From assembly GCF_000196515.1 (NCBI RefSeq), contig NC_014248.1, positions 1,225,501 through 1,289,500 of the forward strand: 64,000 bases of DNA, given 5' to 3'. The DNA comes from 'Nostoc azollae' 0708. GTDB taxonomy: Bacteria; Cyanobacteriota; Cyanobacteriia; Cyanobacteriales; Nostocaceae. Under the pieces are notes generated by a model. It was not told where the DNA came from. It searched no databases and saw only the letters and a list, made by a program, of their open reading frames with translations. Made by a program: the position numbers and the translations under genes. This document shows, piece by piece, positions 9,539-16,968 of the stretch (the stretch's first letter is position 1; every line of letters starts with the position of its first letter).

Positions 9539-10762
9539 CTACTTTTTGTACGCAGGTAGTTTAGCTAAACGGACTGCTTGTGCCACAGCTTCATTTAAAT
9601 TTTCTACTATTATCAGCGTGTCACTTTCAGGGTTGAGTGCAGTTAAATGTTTCTTGGTATCCTGAAAATCAGTACCAGCAAGACGGAAAACCATCCTGGG
9701 TAAATGTCTGGACTTATTTTTACTAGTAGTTGATAAAGGAGATTTCAGTTCTTGCGGGTCCACTTGTATAAAGTTAGCAACAACCTTTGGCATTTGGGAG
9801 AGATCAGGAATAGTCCCCAGAAAATTAATCAGAATCACTTGAATACTTTTGTCGCTGGCTAAATTTCTCAGACTTGTGGCCAAGCGATCGCAAAAAGTAT
9901 TTGGTGTAGTATCAGTTAAAAAAGAATGCCGTAAATTGAAAGACAGACCAGGTTTACCACCCGCATTAAAAACTGCATCCAAGGTAGTCAACAATGAACC
10001 AGTCCCATTGGCTAAAATACCGATTTTCCCATAAACTCCTAACCCATTGCCATCACCCAAAATATTGTTAGTCCTGCTTATTTTATTTCTATTTGCTATT
10101 TTGGCTGCCATTTGGGCGATTTCTGGATGACGGTTAATTGCCCTGGGGTTGACTCTAATTTTACCATTGAGAGCCATCACTTGTCCCGCAGCACTGACCG
10201 CTAGAGGATTTATCTCAACTAAATCCAGGTCTTTCTGCACAAATAACTGATACATTTTTTCTACAATGTCGCTGACTGACTGCATCAGCGCACCCTGCAA
10301 CCCCATTTTCAATCCCAACCGTCTGGCATAAAATGGCGAAAATTCCTGTTCTACAACCACATATTGCATTTTCTCCCCTGGAGATTCCCAATCAATATCT
10401 GATTCTTTGCAACCCAAAAGTACCGGACGACACAGGGCTGTATCTAAAACAACAGCCAAATAAAACTCATCCTTGGCATCATACTTAGATTCTGCCAGCA
10501 AAACCTCTGGCAATTCCCCCCAAATCGGCAAATTGAAGATATTCTGAGCCGCTGCGATCGCATCAATCGTGGTTTCCACAATCCTGACTCCACCAGCTTT
10601 AGCTCTTTCATCTGCGTGTACTTGCGATTTTAGTACAATCGGATAACGAATTTTTAAGCGTTTCAAATCTGTAGGATGGTCAATTCTTTGGGATGGTAAT
10701 ACGGGAATGCCCATCTTGCCAAACCATTCTTTAACTTGGTACTCCAATAAATCCATTGACAC
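9539..10762 (-). CDS. sucC: Succinyl-CoA synthetase beta-subunit-like protein (ATP-grasp, divergent)
   Basis: A 407-residue ATP-grasp subunit. The N-terminal part is normal for SucC (MDLLEYQVKEWFGKMGIPVL, VLKSQVHADERAKAGGVRIV) and the magnesium-binding segment VEINPLAV near 205 is kept. The C-terminal half departs from the family: where SucC has a glycine-rich LDVGGGA-type loop this protein has FNLRHSF, and the usual NIFGGI reads NFLGTI. These loops contact the phosphohistidine and CoA in known structures. A basic insert (STTSKNKSRHLPR) is also present. Forms an operon with the alpha subunit. The start ATG encodes MSMDLLEYQ; the second Met is also possible. Confidence 0.8.
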   Translation of the reverse strand: MSMDLLEYQVKEWFGKMGIPVLPSQRIDHPTDLKRLKIRYPIVLKSQVHADERAKAGGVRIVETTIDAIAAAQNIFNLPIWGELPEVLLAESKYDAKDEFYLAVVLDTALCRPVLLGCKESDIDWESPGEKMQYVVVEQEFSPFYARRLGLKMGLQGALMQSVSDIVEKMYQLFVQKDLDLVEINPLAVSAAGQVMALNGKIRVNPRAINRHPEIAQMAAKIANRNKISRTNNILGDGNGLGVYGKIGILANGTGSLLTTLDAVFNAGGKPGLSFNLRHSFLTDTTPNTFCDRLATSLRNLASDKSIQVILINFLGTIPDLSQMPKVVANFIQVDPQELKSPLSTTSKNKSRHLPRMVFRLAGTDFQDTKKHLTALNPESDTLIIVENLNEAVAQAVRLAKLPAYKK

Positions 10763-11178
10763 ACACCTTGTATTAATAATTCCAAAGCAGCTTTTTAGTT
10801 TTATCTGATCGTTTGTACAGCACTTAGATTACATAATTACGCTTTGCTTGGCTAGAAAATTTATTTAACACGAATTAATTTTATCGAATTCGTCAAGCGT
10901 AGCAAGTTCGTTTCCAGAACTCCACCCGCTGTAATTTGGTTAATCACACCTAAACCACCCACCCTCTCGACCAACTTGCCAGTCTCTAATAATTACTGGG
11001 CTATCCTTGTATATTTTTCCTTAAATAATTTATACTCCCATTTGGATTGTCTAATTTATCATCTAGCAGTATAAAGAAGTAGAACCCTCAACTATCACTA
11101 GTTTGTTACTATCTGGTAACAGATATAACTTAGTGCAAAAAAGTTCTTCTGTTTGATGTAAAACTGGGGTCAAGAAAA
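10763..11178. other. Intergenic region upstream of sucC-like and membrane-protein genes
   Basis: Divergent region between the sucC-like gene (minus) and the 636-codon gene (plus). No recognisable gene or clear operator was found. It must hold two promoters. The repeat described at 11179 follows directly. Confidence 0.4.
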
Positions 11179-11269
11179 TACAGCAGGAGTCACGAGTCAC
11201 CAGTAAAACTCTCTTGCTGTCTAGGTTTCAATTTAGATTCTGTACATCATTCATCTGCAATCTGCTGTA
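11179..11269. repeat. Short dispersed repeat C, copy 1 (about 91 bp)
   Basis: Begins TACAGCAGGAGTCACGAGTC and ends CATCTGCAATCTGCTGTA, so the termini are imperfect inverted repeats (TACAGCAG / CTGCTGTA). The interior AACTCTCTTGCTGTCTAGGT TTCAATTTAGATTCTGTAC recurs at 24746-24835 (inverted) and 53215-53312 (same orientation). No coding capacity. It has the form of a very small MITE; the mobilising transposase is unknown. Confidence 0.8.
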
Positions 11270-11365
11270 TGTATCTATATGTATGTAACAAACATAAATA
11301 CTTTATTCCACATGGTCAAAGAGCATAAAAACTATAAAACTATATAGAACATTAGCAGTAAGACC

Positions 11366-13276
11366 ATGATTAAAGTCACATTGAAAAAAGAAGATATGCA
11401 GCTTATAGCCAGTATTTTAGAAGAACAACTACAGATGGAACTTCCACCTGACAAAGTTTTTCAGGTTCGATGTGCCATCCAAAATGACGAACTGATGGTT
11501 TTAATTCAACACCCTGTAAATGTATCTCTTGAGACGCAAAAAATATTTGCGGTACTTGAGGAAACACTCCAGTCGCAATCTCAATATCATGAGCAAAGGG
11601 TGAAATTTTACGTGAGAGTTTCTGGAGAAAAAGTACCTTACACTAAGAATTCCATAATTGTTAAGCCTAAAAAGATACAAGAGGATTCAAGAATTATCGG
11701 AGAAGAAGCCAGCACAGGCTCAGATTACAGTACAGCAAATCACCAATTGATTTTTCCTCCACTCAATATTCTCAACCCTCCCTCTCCATCTCCTACCACA
11801 GAAGACAATATCTCGGATAATCCATTTAACTTACTAGTAGACGACCATATGTCGGATAATCCATTTAACTTACTAGTAGATGACAATATCTCAGATAGTT
11901 CATATAGCTCAGATACTTTATTCGGCTCAGATCATTCATTGCTTGAGGAGAGTAAGGATAGCCCAGGAGAAGCAGAAAAGTTTGACCCCTTCGGAGATGG
12001 AAAAAATTTATCGAAAACCAAACACCTATCTGTTTCATCCTTACCCATCCTCTTAGGTGGGGTATTGGGAGTGGCAGTTATTTTTGGTGGTGGTAATTTT
12101 TTTCTGATTCGTGCTTGTGTGATTGGTGAGTGTAAAGAATTACAAATAGCCCAGCAATTCAAAAGCAATACCCAAGAATTGATCCGTCAGGCTAAGTCTC
12201 AAAAAGAACTAGTAGCAGTACAACAACAAATAGATACAGTTATTTCTGATCTCAAAGTAATTCCTCAATGGTCGCCTCGTTATCAATCAGCCCAGGAAAT
12301 CAATTTAAGTTTTTCTGACCAATCAGCAAAAATTACCCAGGTACTAAAAGCTTTAGAGTCTGCAAATATAGCAGAGAAAAAAACCAAAACCCCTCCAACT
12401 AGCCTGGAAGAGCTACGTGCTAGACAAAGTTTATGGCGACAAGCAATCATACCACTAGAGTCTATTAAACCTGGTAACGAACTATATGGACTAGTGCGGG
12501 GAAATTTGTCCAAGTATCAAAGCAATTTACAGACTCTCAATCAGCAATTGCTCAGTGAAGAATCATGGCTGAAAAAACTCACCACAGCCAAAACTGTAGC
12601 TGAATCAGCCCTCAAGCGTGAAGCTAATGCTAAATCGGATAATGACTGGCAAAGGGTACAGTTTGCTTGGCAAGAAGTTGTTAATGATTTGAAAAGTATT
12701 CCCTCAAACAGCACAACACACCAGGAAGCAAAAAACCTTTTAACGGATTATCAGCCTAAACTTAGGTTAGCACGCAACCGCGCTAAGAAACAAGCTGCTG
12801 CGGCTCTCAACTTCAAACAAGCCGTCAACATGGCTAATCAAGCTAAAGTTTATGAAACACAAAATAAATGGCAGGCAGCAATAGCATCTTGGGAGCAAGC
12901 TGTACAGATAGCTAAACAGGTTTCTCAAGATAGTTCTTTCTACAGTCAAGCACAATCCCTCATTCAACCCTATTCCACTGCTCAAGCACAGGCAAAAGAA
13001 AAACAACAACTCGATGGTAATTTGGCACAAACTCGCGCTGATTTGGGAAAAACCTGTGTTAATAAGATGCGGTTTTGCATTTTTAACATCGAAACTAGGG
13101 GTATTGTTGTCCGTTTAACCCCAGAGTATGACCAAGCATTACAAAGTAACCCTGGTGTCCAAAGTCATTTACAAGCCTTGCAAGAGGCTTTAGGAGTCAT
13201 CAGTGAAAATTCTAACCTACCCGTATTTCTCTATAATTCCCAAGGACAGGAAAGGTATATGAAGATGCCGCAATAG
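11366..13276 (+). CDS. Hypothetical single-pass membrane protein with helical C-terminal domain
   Basis: 636 residues, not recognised. Residues 1-105 look folded (MIKVTLKKEDMQLIASILEE). Residues 110-215 are a Ser/Asp/Pro-rich linker holding a 13-residue tandem duplication (two copies of SDNPFNLLVDD). One strong membrane segment follows (ILLGGVLGVAVIFGGGNFFL, about 227-246), then a long Gln/Ala-rich helical region to about residue 560 with repeated WQ.A...W..A units that suggest coiled coils or TPR-like helices. A short C-terminal domain has two cysteines (GKTCVNKMRFCIFN). The topology suggests a cytoplasmic N terminus and a periplasmic C-terminal domain (inference). Isolated gene between repeat C and aroE. 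Confidence 0.65.
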   Translation: MIKVTLKKEDMQLIASILEEQLQMELPPDKVFQVRCAIQNDELMVLIQHPVNVSLETQKIFAVLEETLQSQSQYHEQRVKFYVRVSGEKVPYTKNSIIVKPKKIQEDSRIIGEEASTGSDYSTANHQLIFPPLNILNPPSPSPTTEDNISDNPFNLLVDDHMSDNPFNLLVDDNISDSSYSSDTLFGSDHSLLEESKDSPGEAEKFDPFGDGKNLSKTKHLSVSSLPILLGGVLGVAVIFGGGNFFLIRACVIGECKELQIAQQFKSNTQELIRQAKSQKELVAVQQQIDTVISDLKVIPQWSPRYQSAQEINLSFSDQSAKITQVLKALESANIAEKKTKTPPTSLEELRARQSLWRQAIIPLESIKPGNELYGLVRGNLSKYQSNLQTLNQQLLSEESWLKKLTTAKTVAESALKREANAKSDNDWQRVQFAWQEVVNDLKSIPSNSTTHQEAKNLLTDYQPKLRLARNRAKKQAAAALNFKQAVNMANQAKVYETQNKWQAAIASWEQAVQIAKQVSQDSSFYSQAQSLIQPYSTAQAQAKEKQQLDGNLAQTRADLGKTCVNKMRFCIFNIETRGIVVRLTPEYDQALQSNPGVQSHLQALQEALGVISENSNLPVFLYNSQGQERYMKMPQ

Positions 13277-13376
13277 GGTGATGGGGGTGTTGGGGGTGTT
13301 GGGGGAGTATAAATATACCTTCTATCACCTATCATCTTCTGCCTACAATCGTTATATAAAACCTACTCAAAATTAC

Positions 13377-14273
13377 TCATGATCCCAGGTGATTTTGCAG
13401 TGTTTGACGCATTTCGGCTACAGGGACTGTTTCCTGTTGCAACCAAATTTTTAATGCTGCTGCACCTTGTTGAACTAGCATTTCTAAACCATCTATAGCG
13501 ATCGCACCTTGTGTTTCTGCTAATTTTAGAAATTTCGTGGGTTTGGGGATGTAGATTAAATCATAAGCAATAGCACCTGAAGGTAAATTTGCCATATCTT
13601 CAGCACTCAAAGGAGATTCATCTACCTGGGGATACATCCCTATCGGAGTTGTATTTACTAGCAAATTAGCTAGGGGAATTAGCTTTGGTAATTCTTCCCA
13701 GGCATGGACTTGAAATTTATCCACATAAGGTGAATATTGCCAACTGTGGCGAAATTCCTTCAATTTATACATATTTCTGCCCACAAGGTGAATTTCTGCC
13801 AACCCTAGCTGCACACAACCAGCCACAATTGCCCTAGCTGCACCACCATTGCCTAAAATGACTGCCCTCTTGTGACTCCAATCTTGCTGATATGTGGTTT
13901 GCAAAGGGGCTATAAATCCTTCTACATCTGTGTTTGTCCCTACCCATTTGTTACCTTGATGAGTAACAGTGTTGACTGCGCCAATAGCTTGAGCAATAGG
14001 GGAAATTTCTGTTAATATAGGTATTATAGCCTGTTTATGGGGAATTGTCACACTGAGACCCACAACCCCAATAGCCGCAAAACCTGCGATCGCAATTTCT
14101 AGATTTTCCGGTGCAATAGGAAAAGGTAAATAAACATAATCTAACCCCAATTTAGTCAGTGCAGCATTGTGCATCACTGGTGAAAGAGAATGTTCTACAG
14201 GATGTCCAATAACTCCCAAAAGTTTAGTTTTCCCAGTTATCTGCTGGCAATAATTATTATCTTGGTTATTCAT
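13377..14273 (-). CDS. aroE: Shikimate dehydrogenase
   Basis: NADPH-dependent reduction of 3-dehydroshikimate to shikimate, step four of chorismate synthesis. The 298-residue protein has the substrate-binding motif GHPVEHSLSPVMHN near 22-35, the catalytic lysine in SVTIPHKQA, NTDVEGF near 116, the nucleotide-binding glycine loop LGNGGAARA near 141, and the final NTTPIGMYP and QGAAALKIW motifs. All key motifs are intact. The 5' end overlaps by 8 bases an oppositely named but same-strand transposase fragment, so the original promoter has probably been replaced by element DNA. Confidence 0.96.
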   Translation of the reverse strand: MNNQDNNYCQQITGKTKLLGVIGHPVEHSLSPVMHNAALTKLGLDYVYLPFPIAPENLEIAIAGFAAIGVVGLSVTIPHKQAIIPILTEISPIAQAIGAVNTVTHQGNKWVGTNTDVEGFIAPLQTTYQQDWSHKRAVILGNGGAARAIVAGCVQLGLAEIHLVGRNMYKLKEFRHSWQYSPYVDKFQVHAWEELPKLIPLANLLVNTTPIGMYPQVDESPLSAEDMANLPSGAIAYDLIYIPKPTKFLKLAETQGAIAIDGLEMLVQQGAAALKIWLQQETVPVAEMRQTLQNHLGS

Positions 14274-14490
14274 CGAGTACTATCATCCCCCACAGTATGA
14301 AGGTTTGAAAGAATCTCATCACTGTCCGATAACTACCACCTATGCCTGCCCAACGAGAGATTCCCAACATTGTGACTCTGCCACTCATCACTAACATGGC
14401 CATGACGAAGGAGCTCAATTGCCGCATCGTCGTCACTTTTATTTCTGGTAGCAGGCTTTGCAAGAGTGTTAGGATATCGAACATAGGCAA
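14266..14490 (-). pseudogene. N-terminal fragment of an IS4/IS701-type transposase
   Basis: Reads MPMFDILTLLQSLLPEIKVT, then RVTMLGISRWAGIGGSYRTV MRFFQT on the minus strand, the typical first 60-70 residues of a cyanobacterial DDE transposase. It ends after ILWGMIVLDE, out of family register, and runs into the aroE start. Only about a fifth of the gene is left, so it is inactive. The insertion directly upstream of aroE could supply or remove its promoter. Confidence 0.75.
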
Positions 14491-14701
14491 TGTAGAAGAT
14501 TTTGAGTTGTTGTTTTGGAAGACTATTCTACTACATCAGCCCTCTTTTCATACTCTTTTTTTGGCTAAGGTTATTGAACTGCTATGAGAATTACGCCAAA
14601 CCACAGACTTGTCCCTTTGTCGATTGCTCTCATCACCAATACCTTAGTTGAATAAACTACTTAAAGTTCAAGTTCCCCCAAACGTATGATTAATAACGTA
14701 C

Positions 14702-15013
14702 TTAAGTTTTATTAACAACCGCACAAGTCAATGATGGTTGTACCTGAGAAGGAGATTTATCTGCAATTAATTCAATTTTGCGTTGAGAGTTACCCTGCCA
14801 AGAAGTAGCTTGGACAGTTACCTACGGTAATGTAGGTACTTGGGCCTTTACTGATTGTGTGTGATGGAATGCAGAGATATCAAAAGTATCAGGCCAAGGG
14901 TGATCTCTCCTAATAGAGAGGGCTGAAAATTTACAAAGGATTCGGTGTCTGGCTTTCCACAGTGTTAAGATCAGGAAAGAGCGAAGGAAAGAATCAGGGT
15001 TGGGAATAGTCAA
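14702..15013 (-). pseudogene. Decayed C-terminal tail, perhaps of a cyanobacterial filamentous-haemagglutinin-type protein
   Basis: The minus strand reads on through one in-frame TAG: HHTQSVKAQVPTLP, stop, VTVQATSWQGNSQRKIELIA, then DKSPSQVQPSLTCAVVNKT and a stop. The pattern of a short Gly/Trp motif, a K-I-E-L-I-A-D strand and a terminal Cys resembles the ends of large secreted haemagglutinin-like proteins in this group, but that is a weak recollection. No start or upstream domain is present. It lies among transposase fragments. Confidence 0.3.
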
Positions 15014-15198
15014 TGATAGGGACTATCCATGAAGATGTTGATGACAAATTCATAACTGACCTCATATCCATAACATTTATGAAATTGGCAAAACTCATGA
15101 ACCGATTCCTAATGTGACTAAACCACAAATAGTAATAATTACTTGTGAGTAAATTCAGGAATTCAGGGGAAATCTTTGTTGAGGTACCCGGAATATTT

Positions 15199-15650
15199 TT
15201 ACAAGTCTAATGACCTGTTCAACAAGAATACCCTTGGTAGAAAACTCTTTGTTTCCTGCCTTTTGTTCTGAGTCGCCATGGCATAATCACTATCATATTT
15301 TTCTAGCTGTTCAAGGAGACTAGCAGGGAAAACATTTCGTAATATCTCTAGCCAGTAATGAAATGTGTCCTTTGCTTCCGTTTTGGATATACCGAAATGC
15401 AAACCTAAAACCTCAAATGTTGGCATTGTCCTCCAATAGAACAAGCATAGACATACCTGTTCTTTTATCTCTAGTTTCCCTTTCCCCCCTCCTCCTTTCT
15501 GATTTATACCTATGTTTTTACTTTCTATGTCACCTTGAAGTTTTTTATGCTGTATTTCACCTTAGGCTAACAAGTCTTGAAACTGATGGTTAGTTATTCC
15601 CAGTATTTGTTTTCTACGATGTGGATATTCTTGAATATAGTTAATTTAGT
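15199..15650 (-). pseudogene. N-terminal fragment of a DDE_Tnp_4-type (IS5-like) transposase
   Basis: Reading from about 15650 on the minus strand: QEYPHRRKQILGITNHQFQD LLA, an in-frame TAA, GEIQHKKLQGDIESKN, then KLEIKEQVCLCLFYWR, MPTFEVLGLHFGISKTEAKD TFHYWLEILRNVFPASLLEQ. This is the helix-turn-helix N-terminal part of a common cyanobacterial transposase. It breaks off after KYDSDYAMATQ, before the catalytic DDE core. Dead fragment inside the 14.3-18.9 kb graveyard. Confidence 0.8.
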
Positions 15651-15698
15651 GGATTTTTCCTTTTCCTACACCCTCAACATTCCCTTCTACCATTTTTT

Positions 15699-16085
15699 TC
15701 ACACCAAGCTAATTTTCCTGACAGGTCTAATAATAAAATCTGGTGTGAGTGGGGGAAATTTTTCCTGTTCTTCTTCAGTTAATGCTTCCCAGTGTTCTAA
15801 TTTTATCCAAGGAACATCAGGTGACAGTTTTGCACCATTGGGAAGTCGGAATATGGTTGAGGAACTAAATACTATTCCTAATTGGGTTTGGTGATTCCAA
15901 AGACCTACTTTAAAATTTAAATTAGCTTCTCTACGGTCACTTTCTCCTCCTGAACCTGGGAGAATTATCAGTTGTCCTGTTGCGGTGAGTTCTAGGTTTA
16001 AATCATCCACCATACAGAGTTGGTAAAATTGCTCCTCTGTAAGGTGAATAATTGGCGCTAAGTTGAGTATATTCGTACTAATAAT
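15699..16085 (-). pseudogene. Truncated Uma2-family (DUF820) nuclease-like gene
   Basis: Reads NLAPIIHLTEEQFYQLC, LNLELTATGQLIILPGSGGE, IFRLPNGAKLSPDVPWIKLE and EKFPPLTPDFIIRP, the N-terminal two thirds of a Uma2 protein (PD-(D/E)XK-like fold). The family's catalytic stretch following PDFVIE is replaced by VRKISLV and a stop, so the C-terminal part and active-site residues are gone. No ATG exists in the conserved N-terminal position; the first ATG is internal at 16013. Confidence 0.8.
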
Positions 16086-16118
16086 ATGTTCAAAAAAATA
16101 ATTTGAATTTGGGAAAGA

Positions 16119-16155
16119 GTTTCAATCCCTATTAGGGATTAAGTGAAATTGCAAT
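16119..16155. CRISPR. Solitary CRISPR-type repeat (37 bp), no array
   Basis: The 37-mer starts GTTTCAATCCCTATTAGGGA and ends TTAAGTGAAATTGCAAT. It contains the short palindrome AATCCCTATTAGGGATT and the GTTTCAATCCCT start seen in repeats of many heterocystous cyanobacteria. Only one unit exists: no second copy within several kilobases, so no spacer is defined. No cas gene occurs in the window. It is best read as the last unit of a lost array or a transposed repeat. Confidence 0.55.
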
Positions 16156-16390
16156 AGCGGCGTGCTGAAAGCCTATCTGTATTTGGTTTTCAAGGTTCAG
16201 TTGCCTGGATGGTCTACTCTTACTCCATTTCAGAAATCTTGTCAATGGATAAAATGGCTAAAAACCTAACTGTGTAAGGTACGCGGGTGTCTAAAGAACA
16301 AAAAGACTGACAAGTCTTGTGCAGAATGAATTTCAGGTATTTCTTCGGTAATAGCTTTTTTAACACCCACCCACCCACGCAATCTTTGTT

Positions 16391-16636
16391 TTTAGTCAAG
16401 GTAATCGGGGTGCAATTGAACCAACATCACCTGGAAAAACTCGGATTACAATTCGCCTAGATGATGAAATACTGGCATGGTTTCGTCAACAAGTACAAGT
16501 ACATCAAGCAGGTGTGGGAAATTACCAAACCCTAATTAATGATGCCTTGCTTGAGTATATTCAAAAACGCCGTGAACCCTTATAAGCAACACTACGGCGG
16601 GTATTGCGAGAGGAATTAGAAAGAATGGATAAATGA
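16391..16636 (+). pseudogene. Broken BrnA-like (DUF4415) antitoxin
   Basis: The frame reads FSQGNRGAIEPTSPGKTRIT IRLDDEILAWFRQQV, NYQTLINDALLEYIQKRREP L, then TAA, then ATLRRVLREELERMDK and TGA. This is the ribbon-helix-helix antitoxin family that pairs with BrnT toxins. The stop falls inside the conserved REPLExTLRRV segment, and there is no in-frame ATG upstream (a TAA lies at 16361). No BrnT gene is visible upstream. In this state it could make only an unstarted partial protein. Confidence 0.75.
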
Positions 16637-16968
16637 AAGAGCTCCCACAGCTTGTTGAAGTGGAAGGGTTAGTATAACTCAATATATTAGAATAACACCA
16701 TAGGTCTATTAACTTGAAATTCAAGGTTGCCCCTATGCCTTACCCTAAAATAAGTTGTGAAGAAATTACCAAACGTGGTAAAGAACTCTACGAAAATAAA
16801 ATCCGTCTTTTAGTAGAGAAAACAGAGAACATTGGCAAAATTATTTAAATTAATGTAGACACAGGTGAATATGAAATTGCTAATGATTTAATAATCACAA
16901 CTCGTAAAATTACAAACTAAACAGGCTAATCTACCAATTTGGTCAGGAAGAATCGGGTTTGAGCAACT

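Noticed and set aside
16119-16155. A CRISPR array
   Set aside because: Only one repeat unit exists within the window; without a second unit no spacer is defined. Reported only as an orphan repeat.
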